The notes: generated by a model from the sequence alone, not told the origin. Counted from the stretch's first letter, positions 1 to 10,861 are shown. The stretch: 56,383 nt of DNA from Pseudomonas entomophila (GCF_029193575.1 NZ_JARGCS010000061.1:1-56383); one strand, 5' to 3'. Translations and numbers: made by a program.

Positions 1-273
1 GGCCGCTACTCGGACGACTGGCACCGCGCGCACCTGTACAACCCGCGCAACGTGGTGCCGGAATCGAAGATGCCGTCCTACCCCTGGCTGGTCGCCGACC
101 AGGTCGACAACAGCCACACCGATACCAAGATGCGCACCCTGCGCACGCTCGGCGTGCCCTACACCGACGAGGACATCGCCGGCGCCCGCGACGCGGTCAA
201 GGGCAAGACCGAGATGGACGCCCTGGTCGCCTACCTGCAGGTGCTGGGCACCGCGATCAAGAACAAGAGGTAA
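1..273 (+). CDS. ccoO: CcoO, cbb3 oxidase subunit II (5'-truncated by window edge), second cco copy
   Basis: C-terminal 90 residues of the membrane-anchored monohaem cytochrome c subunit of a cbb3-type oxidase. The frame is open from base 1 and the CXXCH haem motif lies upstream of the window. The visible part (GRYSDDWHRAHLYNPRNVV onward, ending IKNKR) aligns closely with residues 113-202 of the complete CcoO at 3316-3924. CcoO passes electrons from CcoP to the CcoN catalytic subunit in the inner membrane. The first 94 bases are identical to 3652-3745, including silent positions. It is followed by ccoQ and ccoP of the same operon. By gene order (this operon first, the other next to ccoG) it corresponds to the cco-2 copy of P. 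aeruginosa; that assignment is an inference. Confidence 0.95.
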   Translation, partial: GRYSDDWHRAHLYNPRNVVPESKMPSYPWLVADQVDNSHTDTKMRTLRTLGVPYTDEDIAGARDAVKGKTEMDALVAYLQVLGTAIKNKR

Positions 274-278
274 GCACG

Positions 279-470
279 ATGGAACTGGACATCGGCCTGA
301 TCCGCGGCCTGGGCACCCTGGTGGTGATGATCGCCTTCATCGGCCTCTCGCTGTGGGTGTTCAACCGTCGCCGCGACCGTGATTTCGCCGAAGCGCGCCT
401 GCTGCCCTTCGTCGACGACCGCCTGCCCCCCGCCGGGCAGGAGCCTGCCATGAGGAACCCCCGGCAATGA
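279..470 (+). CDS. ccoQ: CcoQ, small cbb3 oxidase subunit (copy 2)
   Basis: 63-residue single-pass membrane protein: a short N-terminus with acidic residues, a hydrophobic helix at about residues 8-26 (LGTLVVMIAFIGLSLWVF), then an arginine-rich cytoplasmic stretch (NRRRDRD). This is the usual CcoQ layout. The subunit is not catalytic and helps assembly or stability of the oxidase. An AGAGG ribosome site overlaps the ccoO stop, and the stop overlaps the ccoP start as ATGA, so the three genes are translationally coupled. It is clearly paralogous to the ccoQ at 3930-4121, with a different C-terminal tail. Confidence 0.93.
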   Translation: MELDIGLIRGLGTLVVMIAFIGLSLWVFNRRRDRDFAEARLLPFVDDRLPPAGQEPAMRNPRQ

Positions 471-1408
471 CCACCTTCTGGAGTACCTACATCAGCGTAC
501 TGACCCTCGGCAGCCTGGTCGGCCTGACCTGGCTGCTGCTCGCCACGCGCAAGGGCCAGAGCAGCGACACCACCGACCAGACCATGGGCCACAGCTTCGA
601 TGGCATCGAGGAGTACGACAACCCGCTGCCCAAGTGGTGGTTCTGGCTGTTCGTCGGCACCCTGGCATTCGGTGCTGGCTACCTGGTGCTGTACCCGGGC
701 CTGGGCAACTGGAAAGGCATCCTGCCCGGCTACGAGGACGGCTGGACCCAGGTCAACGAATGGCAGAAGGAAATGGACCGCGCCGACGCCCGCTTCGGCC
801 CGATCTTCGCCAAGTTCGCCGCCATGCCGGTGGAGGACGTGGCCAAGGACCCGCAGGCGCTGAAGATGGGCGCTCGGCTGTTCGCCTCCAACTGCTCGGT
901 GTGCCACGGCTCGGACGCCAAGGGCGCGTACGGCTTCCCTAACCTCACCGACAAGGACTGGCGTTGGGGCGGCGAGCCGCAGACCATCAAGGCCTCGATC
1001 ATGAACGGCCGCCACGGCGTGATGCCGGCCTGGGCCGAGGTGATCGGCGAGCAAGGCGTGGCCGATGTGGCCGCCTACGTGCTGAGCAACCTCGATGGGC
1101 GCAGCCTGCCTGACGGCGTCAATGCCGACGTCGCCAAGGGCCGCGAGCTGTTCGCCAGCAACTGCGTGGCCTGCCATGGGCCGGAAGGCAACGGCACCCC
1201 GGCCATGGGCGCGCCGAACCTGAACCACCCGCAGGCGTTCATCTATGGCTCGAGCTTCGCGCAGTTGCAGCAGACCATCCGCTATGGCCGCCAGGGCCAG
1301 ATGCCGGCGCAGGCCGAGATCCAGGGCAACGACAAGGTGCACCTGCTGGCAGCCTATGTGTATAGCCTGTCGCAGGATGAAACCGCCGAGAACCTGACCG
1401 CCCAGTAA
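467..1408 (+). CDS. ccoP: CcoP, dihaem cytochrome c subunit III of cbb3 oxidase (copy 2)
   Basis: 313 residues. An N-terminal membrane helix (about 7-27, TYISVLTLGSLVGLTWLLLA) and a second one (about 58-80, WWFWLFVGTLAFGAGYLVLY) anchor two periplasmic cytochrome c domains with haem-binding CSVCH (about 143-147) and CVACH (about 233-237). It takes electrons from soluble cytochrome c or the bc1 complex and passes them to CcoO and CcoN. The start overlaps the ccoQ stop by four bases. Compared with the other CcoP (4118-5095) it lacks an insertion of about 14 residues after GILPGY. Runs of identical DNA between the two copies suggest gene conversion. A long inverted repeat directly after the stop probably ends the transcript. 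Confidence 0.96.
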   Translation: MTTFWSTYISVLTLGSLVGLTWLLLATRKGQSSDTTDQTMGHSFDGIEEYDNPLPKWWFWLFVGTLAFGAGYLVLYPGLGNWKGILPGYEDGWTQVNEWQKEMDRADARFGPIFAKFAAMPVEDVAKDPQALKMGARLFASNCSVCHGSDAKGAYGFPNLTDKDWRWGGEPQTIKASIMNGRHGVMPAWAEVIGEQGVADVAAYVLSNLDGRSLPDGVNADVAKGRELFASNCVACHGPEGNGTPAMGAPNLNHPQAFIYGSSFAQLQQTIRYGRQGQMPAQAEIQGNDKVHLLAAYVYSLSQDETAENLTAQ

Positions 1409-1416
1409 CCCCCCAG

Positions 1417-1536
1417 TAACGACGCGGCCCCCTGTGGAGCGGGCTTGCCCCGCGATGACGCCAGACCGGACAACACCGTTGTCGCAGCTGACGCCATCGC
1501 GGGGCAAGCCCGCCCCTACAGGGGGCCGCGTCGTTA
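1417..1536. repeat. Inverted REP pair with 19-bp perfect outer arms
   Basis: Two REP units (GCGGGcttgcCCCGCGATG and its reverse complement) face each other. They are enclosed by perfect 19-base arms, TAACGACGCGGCCCCCTGT at 1417-1435 and its reverse complement at 1518-1536. The structure starts nine bases after the ccoP stop and could act as a rho-independent-like barrier or an mRNA-stabilising hairpin. Confidence 0.85.
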
Positions 1537-1660
1537 TCACCTGCTTGCACCCCCTCCGAACACAACTAAGCTTGTTGCCTCAGTGGCCCCGCTCTGCGCA
1601 GGGTCACCGACGCGGCGCACAGCCTGACGCCGCGCGAAGACCCGGCCCCTGAAATAAAGC

Positions 1661-1723
1661 TTGACCGATCGATCAGAAAAAGGTGAAAAACGGTACACAT
1701 TACAAATATTTATTTGTGTACAA
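1661..1723. promoter_or_regulatory. Palindrome cluster upstream of ccoN
   Basis: Three overlapping or adjacent symmetric elements: TTGACCGATCGATCAG (1661-1676), ACAAATA-TT-TATTTGT (1702-1717) and TTGTGTACAA (1714-1723). The first resembles a TetR-type operator. The last fits the GT-N2-AC symmetry of FadR-type GntR operators and supplies a possible -10 (TACAAT, 1719-1724). The regulator is unknown; this is a pattern call only. Confidence 0.35.
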
Positions 1724-1873
1724 TCGTTCGACCCAACACGCCACGGGACGGTGGTGCACAGGGTCCGGACACGGGTCGGCGCAAGATCGCTGCGTTGCCA
1801 TAACCCTGGTGGTTATCGATACTGGCGCCGATTTTTACGACTAACAAGAACACCCAAACCGTGGAACCTTAGA

Positions 1874-3315
<1,442 letters not shown>

Positions 3316-3316
<1 letters not shown>

Positions 3317-3924
3317 TGAAGCACGAAGCAGTCGAGAAGAACATTGGCCTGCTGGCCTTCTTCATGGTCATCGCCGTGAGCGTCGGTGGCCTGACCCAGA
3401 TCGTCCCGCTGTTCTTCCAGGACGTCACCAACAAGCCGGTCGAAGGCATGAAGCCGCGCACCGCGCTGGAACTCGAAGGCCGCGACATCTACATCCGCGA
3501 AGGCTGCGTGGGCTGCCACTCGCAGATGATCCGCCCGTTCCGCGCCGAGACCGAGCGCTACGGCCACTACTCGGTGGCCGGCGAGAGCGTGTGGGACCAC
3601 CCGTTCCTGTGGGGCTCCAAGCGCACAGGCCCCGACCTCGCCCGCGTCGGCGGCCGCTACTCGGACGACTGGCACCGCGCGCACCTGTACAACCCGCGCA
3701 ACGTGGTGCCGGAATCGAAGATGCCGTCCTACCCCTGGCTGGTCGAGAACAAGCTCGATGGCAAGGACACCGCGAAGAAGATGGAAGTGCTGCGCACCCT
3801 CGGCGTGCCCTACACCGACGAAGACATCGCCGGCGCCCGCGACGCGGTCAAGGGCAAGACCGAGATGGACGCGATCGTCGCGTACCTGCAAGGCCTTGGC
3901 ACCATCATCAAGAGCAAACGGTGA
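3316..3924 (+). CDS. ccoO: CcoO, monohaem cytochrome c subunit II of cbb3 oxidase (copy 1)
   Basis: 202 residues, the normal length. An N-terminal transmembrane anchor (about residues 9-28, IGLLAFFMVIAVSVGGLTQI) is followed by a periplasmic cytochrome c domain with haem motif CVGCH (about 69-73) and the later methionine-containing SKMPSYPWL segment (about 135-143) that supplies the axial ligand. It carries electrons from CcoP to CcoN. The start overlaps the ccoN stop by one base. Bases 3652-3745 are identical to the fragment of the other ccoO at the left edge, so the two genes have been homogenised locally. Confidence 0.97.
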
Positions 3925-3929
3925 CGTCG

Positions 3930-4121
3930 ATGGACATCGGGATGATTCGCGGCCTGGGCACCGTGGTGGTGCTGGTGGCCTTCGTGGGCCTGGCCCTGTG
4001 GGTGTTCAGCCCCCGTCGCAAGAAGGATTTCGACGAGGCCACCCGGTTGCCCTTCGCGGATGACCCCGAAGCCACCCGGCACGTCGAGCAAGCAAAAGCT
4101 TCTGGGAGCAAAAAAGAATGA
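3930..4121 (+). CDS. ccoQ: CcoQ, small cbb3 oxidase subunit (copy 1)
   Basis: 63 residues beginning MDIGMIRGLGTVVVLVAFVG. One membrane helix at about residues 8-26 is followed by the basic segment SPRRKKDFDE, as in the paralogue at 279-470. The C-terminus is Lys/Glu-rich (KASGSKKE). ATG 3930 lies five bases after the ccoO stop, and the stop overlaps the ccoP start as ATGA. An open frame continues upstream inside ccoO but is not part of the gene. Confidence 0.92.
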   Translation: MDIGMIRGLGTVVVLVAFVGLALWVFSPRRKKDFDEATRLPFADDPEATRHVEQAKASGSKKE

Positions 4122-5095
4122 CAACCTTCTGGAGTCTGTACGTCACCGTCCTGACCCTGGGCACCATCTTCGCACTGACCTGGCTGCTGCTGTCGACCCG
4201 CAAGGGCCAGCGTGAGGAGGTCACCGACGAGACCGTCGGGCATGCCTTCGATGGCATCGAGGAATACGACAACCCCCTGCCGAAATGGTGGTTCTGGCTG
4301 TTCGTAGGCACCATCATCTTCGCCCTCGGCTACCTGGTGCTGTACCCGGGCCTGGGCAACTGGAAAGGCATCCTGCCGGGCTACTCGTACCTGGATAACG
4401 ACAAGCAGACCGAGTTCGCCAATGGCCAACCGGGCTGGACCGGCGTGCACGAGTGGGAAAAGGAAATGGCCAAGGCCGACGCCCGCTTCGGGCCGATCTT
4501 CGCCAAGTTCGCCGCCATGCCCATCGAGGACGTGGCCAAGGACCCGCAGGCGCTGAAGATGGGCGCTCGGCTGTTCGCCTCCAACTGCTCGGTGTGCCAC
4601 GGCTCCGACGCCCGCGGCGCTTACGGTTTCCCCAACCTGACCGACAACGACTGGCGCTGGGGCGGGGAGCCCGAGACCATCAAGACCACCATCATGAACG
4701 GCCGTCACGGCGTAATGCCGGCCTGGGCCGAGGTGATCGGCGAGCAGGGCGTGGCCGACGTGGCCGCGTTCGTGCTGACCAACCTTGATGGCCGCAGCCT
4801 GCCGGAAGGGGTGAAGGCCGACGTCGCCAATGGCCAGAAGCTGTTCGCCACCAACTGCGTGGCCTGCCATGGCCCCGAAGGCAAGGGCACCCCGGCCATG
4901 GGCGCGCCGAACCTGACACACCCGCAAGCGTTCATCTACGGTTCGAGCTTCGCCCAGTTGCAGCAGACCATCCGCTATGGCCGCCAGGGCCAGATGCCGG
5001 CGCAGGCGCAGTTGCAGGGCAATGACAAGGTGCACCTGCTGGCGGCGTATGTGTACAGCCTGTCGCACCAGGAGCAGCCGGAAAAGACTGAGTGA
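4118..5095 (+). CDS. ccoP: CcoP, dihaem cytochrome c subunit III of cbb3 oxidase (copy 1)
   Basis: 325 residues. Two N-terminal membrane helices (about 7-27 and 58-80) precede two cytochrome c domains with CSVCH (about 157-161) and CVACH (about 247-251). The function is the same as in the paralogue at 467-1408. It differs by an insert (SYLDNDKQTEFANGQP region) after GILPGY, about 14 residues longer than the other copy and placed between the membrane anchor and the first haem domain. A block of 80 bases around the first haem motif (4526-4605) is identical to 833-912. A REP pair follows the stop. Confidence 0.96.
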   Translation: MTTFWSLYVTVLTLGTIFALTWLLLSTRKGQREEVTDETVGHAFDGIEEYDNPLPKWWFWLFVGTIIFALGYLVLYPGLGNWKGILPGYSYLDNDKQTEFANGQPGWTGVHEWEKEMAKADARFGPIFAKFAAMPIEDVAKDPQALKMGARLFASNCSVCHGSDARGAYGFPNLTDNDWRWGGEPETIKTTIMNGRHGVMPAWAEVIGEQGVADVAAFVLTNLDGRSLPEGVKADVANGQKLFATNCVACHGPEGKGTPAMGAPNLTHPQAFIYGSSFAQLQQTIRYGRQGQMPAQAQLQGNDKVHLLAAYVYSLSHQEQPEKTE

Positions 5096-5101
5096 CACCC
5101 C

Positions 5102-5179
5102 CCTGTAGGAGCGGGCTTGCCCCGCGATTGCGTCGGTGTGGCCAGCACCGCAATCGCGGGGCAAGCCCGCGCCTACAGG
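5102..5179. repeat. Inverted REP pair after ccoP
   Basis: Near-perfect 31-base arms (CCTGTAGG, one mismatch, then GCGGGCTTGCCCCGCGATTGC) separated by a short loop. It lies between ccoP and ccoG, so it may lower read-through or protect the oxidase mRNA from decay. Confidence 0.85.
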
Positions 5180-5206
5180 TTCGAGGCCCAGTTAAAAGCT
5201 CGGCGC

Positions 5207-5220
5207 ATGACCTGGATCAA
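5207..5220 (+). promoter_or_regulatory. Possible weak Anr/Dnr box upstream of ccoG
   Basis: ATGACCTGGATCAA matches TTGAT-N4-ATCAA at 8 of 10 defined positions, with one perfect half-site. It lies about 180 bases before the ccoG start. It is plausible because cbb3 assembly genes are commonly under FNR/Anr control, but the match is weaker than the hemN box. Confidence 0.35.
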
Positions 5221-5395
5221 TTGACACCCGCCATAACACGTTTCACACCACCAACCCAACGCGACTAAATGTCGCAACCCAGCCCCACCCCGCCATCACA
5301 GGCGTATCATGGGCCGCAGAGCGCCAGCAGAGCGCGCACGACCACGACCGGCACGCACGGGTCGCGGCACTTCTCCACTGCCGTGGGACATGATG

Positions 5396-6811
<1,416 letters not shown>

Positions 6812-6826
6812 GAGAGACTTTCGACA

Positions 6827-7357
6827 ATGCCCGCTGCCACCGCCACCAGCCCTTGGTACAAGCACCTCTGGCCCTGGATCATCATCGGCATCCTCACCAC
6901 CTCGGTGTGCCTGAGCCTGACCATGGTCAGCATCGCCGTGCGCAACCCGGACAACCTGGTCAACGACAACTACTACGAGGCCGGCAAGGGCATCAACCGC
7001 TCGCTGGACCGCGAACTGCTGGCCCAGACGCTGAAGCTCAAGGCCAGCGTGCACCTGGACGAGCTCACCGGCGAAGTGGCGCTGCGCCTGAGCGGCGACA
7101 GCGAGCCGCAGACCCTGGAACTGAACCTGATCTCCCCCACCCAGCCGGACAAGGACCGCAAGGTGCGACTCAGCCGCAGCGAGGCTGGGCATTATGTCGG
7201 TCAACTCGACGACAAGGTCGAGGGTCGGCGCTTCGTCGAGCTGCTGGGCAGCGAAGGTGGCCAGGTGTGGCGGTTGTTCGAGGAAGAGAAGGTCGAGCAC
7301 GGCGTGACCCTCGAACTGGGCGACGAAGCCCTGCAGGGCGCCGAGCATCACCAATGA
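6827..7357 (+). CDS. ccoH: CcoH (FixH family) cbb3 oxidase assembly protein
   Basis: 176 residues with one N-terminal membrane helix (about 13-36, WIIIGILTTSVCLSLTMVSIAV) and a periplasmic domain beginning NPDNLVNDNYYEAGKGINRSLDRE, the typical FixH signature around the NYYEAGK motif. FixH/CcoH binds the maturing CcoN or CcoP subunit and stabilises the assembly intermediate. It starts 15 bases after ccoG and lies upstream of ccoI, from which it is separated by a REP pair. Confidence 0.93.
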   Translation: MPAATATSPWYKHLWPWIIIGILTTSVCLSLTMVSIAVRNPDNLVNDNYYEAGKGINRSLDRELLAQTLKLKASVHLDELTGEVALRLSGDSEPQTLELNLISPTQPDKDRKVRLSRSEAGHYVGQLDDKVEGRRFVELLGSEGGQVWRLFEEEKVEHGVTLELGDEALQGAEHHQ

Positions 7358-7377
7358 ACGGCCGTACCGCCACGAAC

Positions 7378-7471
7378 CCTGTGGGAGCGGGCTTGCCCCG
7401 CGATGGCGTCCGCGCGGACAACAAGGTTGTCGCTGACGGCCTCATCGCGGAGCGAGCCCGCGCCTGCAGGG
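7378..7471. repeat. Inverted REP pair between ccoH and ccoI
   Basis: CCTGTGGGAGCGGGCTTGCC is followed, after a spacer, by the opposing GCGGAGCGAGCCCGCGCCTGCAGG. The element is inserted inside the ccoGHIS gene run and could uncouple expression of ccoI from ccoGH. The second unit is partly degenerate. Confidence 0.75.
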
Positions 7472-7484
7472 ACGGCGGACGCTG

Positions 7485-9956
7485 ATGAGCCAACCCACCC
7501 CCTGCTACCACTGCGCCCTCCCAGTCCCCGCCGGCAGTCGCTTCACCGCCGTGGTCCTCGGCGAGCCGCGCGCGTTCTGCTGCCCCGGTTGCCAGGCGGT
7601 GGCCGAATCCATCGTCGCAGGTGGCCTGGCCCACTACTACCAGCACCGCAGCGAAACCAGCGCCAACCCCGAAGCCTTGCCCCGCCAATTGCAGGATGAA
7701 CTGGCCCTGTTCGACCGCAGCGACGTGCAGCAGGGCTTCGTCCGCCACCAGGGCGAGCTGGCCGAAACCACCCTGCTGGTCGAGGGCATCAGCTGCGCCG
7801 CCTGCGGCTGGCTGATCGAGAAGCACCTGCGCAAACTGACGGGTGTCGCCGAGGCGCGACTGAACCTGTCCAATCACCGCCTGCTGCTCAGCTGGGACGA
7901 CCGCCAACTGCCGCTCTCACGCCTGATGGCCGAGCTGCGCCATATCGGCTACGCCGCCCACCCCTACCAACCCGACCAGGCCGCCGAGCAACTGGCCCAG
8001 GACAACCGCAGCGCCCTGCGCCGCCTTGGCGTAGCGGGCTTGCTGTGGTTCCAGGCGATGATGGCGACCATGGCCACCTGGCCGGAATTCAACATCGACC
8101 TGTCGCCCGAACTGCACACCATCCTGCGCTGGGTGGCGCTGTTTCTCACCACGCCGATCGTGTTCTACAGCTGCGCGCCATTCTTCAAGGGCGCCGCCCG
8201 CGACCTGCGCACCCGCCACCTGACCATGGACCTCTCGGTGTCGCTGGCCATCGCGCTGGCCTATGGCGCCGGCATCTGGACCGCGATCACCGGCAGTGGC
8301 GAGCTGTACTTCGACACCGTGGGCATGTTCGCGCTGTTCCTGCTCACCGGCCGCTACCTCGAACGCCGCGCCCGCGAGCGCACCGCCGCAGCCACCGCGC
8401 AGTTGGTCAACGTGCTGCCGGCCTCGTGCCTGCGTCTGGATGGCGATGGCCGTGCCGAACGCATCCTGCTCGCAGAGCTGCAGTGCGGCGATCACGTGCA
8501 GGTGCCGCCCGGCGCGGTGATTCCCGCCGACGGACGCATCGTCGAGGGCCGCTCCAGCGTCGACGAATCGTTGCTGACCGGCGAATACCTGCCCCAGGCA
8601 CGCCGCACGGGCGAGCGCGTCACCGGCGGCACGCTGAACGTCGAGAGCCCGCTGACCGTTGTGGTCGAAGCCCTCGGCCAGGACTCGCGACTGTCGGCCA
8701 TCGTCCGCCTGCTGGAACGCGCGCAGTCGGAGAAGCCGCGCCTGGCCGAGCTCGCCGACCGCGCCTCGCAGTGCTTCCTGCTGTTCTCCCTGCTAGCGGC
8801 GCTGGCTATCGGCCTGTGGTGGTGGCACCTGGACGCCTCACGGGCGTTCTGGATCGTCTTGGCCATGCTCGTGGCCACTTGCCCCTGCGCCCTGTCGCTG
8901 GCCACCCCCACCGCGCTCACCGCCGCGACCGGCACCCTGCACAGGCTCGGCCTGCTGGTCACCCGTGGGCACGTGCTCGAAGGGCTGGAACAGATAGACA
9001 CGGTGATCTTCGACAAAACCGGCACGCTCACCGAAGGCCGCCTGGCGCTGCGCAGCATTCGCCCGCTGGGCACCCTCGCCGCCGAGGACTGCCTGGCCCT
9101 GGCCGCCGCGCTGGAGAACCGCTCCGAACACCCCATCGCCCGCGCCTTTGGCAGCAGCGCCCACCCAGCCGAAGAGGTACAGGCCGTGCCGGGCCTGGGC
9201 CTGGAAGGCCAGGTCGACGGGCAACGCCTGCGTATCGGCCAGGCCACGTTCGTCTGCGCCCTGAGCGGCGCCGAGGTGCCCACCGTGCCCGAACCCCGTG
9301 GCCAGTGGCTGCTGCTCGGCGACCGACGTGGGCCGTTGGCCTGGTTCGGCCTGGACGACCGCCTGCGCGACGACGCCGCCGACCTGCTGGCGGCGTGCAA
9401 GGCCCGTGGCTGGCACACGCTGCTGTTGTCGGGCGACAGTTCGCCGATGGTCGGCGAGGTGGCTGCGCAGCTGGAGATCGACCAGGCCGTGGGCGGCCTG
9501 CGCCCGGATGACAAGCTGGCCCGGCTCAAGGCGTTGCAAGCCGAGGGGCGCAAGGTATTGATGCTGGGTGATGGGGTCAACGACGTGCCGGTACTGGCCG
9601 CCGCCGACATCAGTATCGCCATGGGCTCGGCCACCGACCTGGCCAAGACCTGCGCCGACGCCGTGCTGCTGTCCAATCGCCTGCTGGCGCTGGCGCAAGC
9701 CTTCGACCTGGCGCGCCGCACCCGGCGCAACATCGTCGAGAACCTGTTGTGGGCGACGCTGTACAATGGCCTCATGCTGCCGTTCGCCGCCCTCGGCTGG
9801 ATCACCCCGGTATGGGCGGCGGTCGGCATGTCGGTCAGTTCACTGATCGTAGTGCTCAACGCCCTGCGCCTGACGCGGCTGCCCAGCGACCCGGGCTCGC
9901 CCGCCAAAGGCCCGGCGCCGCTTGGAAGGAGGCCTGTATGCCCGCCCTCTACGTGA
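7485..9956 (+). CDS. ccoI: CcoI (FixI), P1B-type copper-transporting ATPase for cbb3 assembly
   Basis: 823 residues. The order is a cysteine-rich N-terminal extension with CYHC (7-10) and CCPGC (32-36) typical of FixI; a heavy-metal-associated domain with CAAC (104-107); eight hydrophobic helices; the ion-pathway motif CPC in TCPCALSLATP (about 466); the phosphorylation motif DKTGTLT (about 510); SEHP in the nucleotide domain; and GDGVND (about 694). It exports copper across the inner membrane for the CuB centre of the cbb3 oxidase rather than for detoxification. The 3' end overlaps ccoS by 19 bases. Confidence 0.96.
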   Translation: MSQPTPCYHCALPVPAGSRFTAVVLGEPRAFCCPGCQAVAESIVAGGLAHYYQHRSETSANPEALPRQLQDELALFDRSDVQQGFVRHQGELAETTLLVEGISCAACGWLIEKHLRKLTGVAEARLNLSNHRLLLSWDDRQLPLSRLMAELRHIGYAAHPYQPDQAAEQLAQDNRSALRRLGVAGLLWFQAMMATMATWPEFNIDLSPELHTILRWVALFLTTPIVFYSCAPFFKGAARDLRTRHLTMDLSVSLAIALAYGAGIWTAITGSGELYFDTVGMFALFLLTGRYLERRARERTAAATAQLVNVLPASCLRLDGDGRAERILLAELQCGDHVQVPPGAVIPADGRIVEGRSSVDESLLTGEYLPQARRTGERVTGGTLNVESPLTVVVEALGQDSRLSAIVRLLERAQSEKPRLAELADRASQCFLLFSLLAALAIGLWWWHLDASRAFWIVLAMLVATCPCALSLATPTALTAATGTLHRLGLLVTRGHVLEGLEQIDTVIFDKTGTLTEGRLALRSIRPLGTLAAEDCLALAAALENRSEHPIARAFGSSAHPAEEVQAVPGLGLEGQVDGQRLRIGQATFVCALSGAEVPTVPEPRGQWLLLGDRRGPLAWFGLDDRLRDDAADLLAACKARGWHTLLLSGDSSPMVGEVAAQLEIDQAVGGLRPDDKLARLKALQAEGRKVLMLGDGVNDVPVLAAADISIAMGSATDLAKTCADAVLLSNRLLALAQAFDLARRTRRNIVENLLWATLYNGLMLPFAALGWITPVWAAVGMSVSSLIVVLNALRLTRLPSDPGSPAKGPAPLGRRPVCPPST

Positions 9957-10147
9957 TGATCCCCGCCGCCCTGCTGTTGGTCGGTGCGGCGGTGTACATC
10001 TTCTTCTGGGCCGTGGACAGCGGCCAGTACGACGACCTCGACGGCCCCGCCCACAGCATCCTGTTCGACGACCAGGATCCACGCCACGAGGCGGCGGTGA
10101 AGGACGACGAACCCACCGACGACAAGGACCCTGCCCCGCGTGCCTGA
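9938..10147 (+). CDS. ccoS: CcoS, cbb3 oxidase assembly protein
   Basis: 69 residues. One membrane helix at about 4-24 (LYVMIPAALLLVGAAVYIFFW) is followed by AVDSGQYDDLDGPAHSILFDD, which contains the signature QYDDLDGPA conserved in CcoS, and a charged tail. It is needed for cofactor insertion into cbb3 oxidase. ATG 9938 has a strong ribosome site (GGAAGGAGG, 9924-9932) inside the ccoI end, so the two genes overlap by 19 bases. The stop overlaps the next gene by eight bases. Confidence 0.95.
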   Translation: MPALYVMIPAALLLVGAAVYIFFWAVDSGQYDDLDGPAHSILFDDQDPRHEAAVKDDEPTDDKDPAPRA

Positions 10148-10823
10148 ACTGCTTCCCCTGCTCGGCTCGGCGCTGGTGCTCGGCCTGCTCGGCGGCGGCC
10201 ACTGCCTGGGCATGTGCGGCGGCCTGATGGGCGCGCTGACCCTGGCCATCCCCCCCGAACAACGCGGCCGCCGCCTGCAATTGCTGCTGGCCTACAACCT
10301 CGGGCGCATCCTCAGCTACGCCGCCGCCGGCCTGCTGCTGGGCCTGGCCGGCTGGGCGCTGGCCAGCAGCCCCGCAGCGCAGGCGCTGCGGGTGCTGGCG
10401 GCGCTGCTGCTGATCGCCATGGGCCTGTACCTGGCGGGCTGGTGGAGCGGGCTGACCCGTATCGAAGCGCTCGGGCGCGGGCTATGGCGGCATATCCAGC
10501 CGGTCGCGACACGGCTGCTGCCGGTGTCGAGCCTGCCGCGCGCCCTACTGCTCGGCGCGCTATGGGGCTGGCTGCCGTGCGGGCTGGTCTACAGCACCCT
10601 GCTGTGGGCCGCCAGCCAAGGAGACGCCAGCCACAGCGCAGCGCTGATGCTGGCGTTCGGTGTCGGCACCTGGCCGGTGCTGCTCGCCACCGGGCTGGCG
10701 GCAGAGCGGGCCAATGCCCTGCTGCGCCGGCGCAGCGTGCGCGTGGCGGGCGGCGTGATGGTGATGCTGTTCGGCCTGTGGACCCTGCCCGGCCCGCACC
10801 AGCATTGGCTGATGGGCCATTGA
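10140..10823 (+). CDS. TauE/SafE-type membrane protein of the cco assembly cluster
   Basis: 227-residue polytopic inner-membrane protein, roughly six helices. Its N-terminal motif GGGHCLGMCGGLMGAL is typical of the COG2836 group, which is annotated as sulfite exporter TauE/SafE and is often found beside ccoS. The His and two Cys in HCLGMCGG could bind a metal, so a role in copper or redox handling for oxidase assembly is likely from context, but no reaction is established. The start is GTG at 10140, overlapping ccoS. It is the last gene of the assembly run; an Anr box and hemN follow. Confidence 0.85.
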   Translation: MPELLPLLGSALVLGLLGGGHCLGMCGGLMGALTLAIPPEQRGRRLQLLLAYNLGRILSYAAAGLLLGLAGWALASSPAAQALRVLAALLLIAMGLYLAGWWSGLTRIEALGRGLWRHIQPVATRLLPVSSLPRALLLGALWGWLPCGLVYSTLLWAASQGDASHSAALMLAFGVGTWPVLLATGLAAERANALLRRRSVRVAGGVMVMLFGLWTLPGPHQHWLMGH

Positions 10824-10861
10824 TTGGCGCATGTGTAAGGAAAGGTGACCGCTGACTTGGC

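Larger units (their letters stand above)
1409..1873. other. Intergenic region between the two cco operons
   Basis: 465 bases without a convincing gene. The first 130 bases hold a REP pair with long perfect outer arms (1417-1536). The remainder is the presumed promoter and leader of ccoN. It contains a palindrome TTGACCGATCGATCAG (1661-1676), an inverted repeat ACAAATA-TT-TATTTGT (1702-1717) and TTGTGTACAA (1714-1723) followed by T, which gives a possible -10 TACAAT. I see no canonical Anr box (TTGAT-N4-ATCAA); the nearest candidate, TTGAC-N6-ATCAG, has a six-base spacer. The open frame continues upstream of ccoN to 1661, but that part reads as arginine-rich non-coding sequence and lacks the membrane-protein character of CcoN. 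Confidence 0.7.
5096..5395. other. Intergenic region ccoP-ccoG
   Basis: 300 bases. A REP pair fills 5102-5179. After it lie an Anr-like half-conserved box (5207-5220) and a TTGACA (5221-5226) without a good -10 at standard spacing. The ccoG frame is open from 5309, but the upstream residues are Arg/Pro-rich and unlike the family, so no gene is called there. Confidence 0.7.

Noticed and set aside
1661..1873. Upstream extension of the ccoN frame
   Set aside because: Arg-rich, no membrane helix, covers promoter palindromes. The family starts at MSTAISPTAYNYKVV.
7381..7400. GG-N10-GC in REP sequences (TGTGGGAGCGGGCTTGC) as sigma-54 promoters
   Set aside because: It is intrinsic to the repeated REP sequence and occurs after many genes, so it is coincidental.
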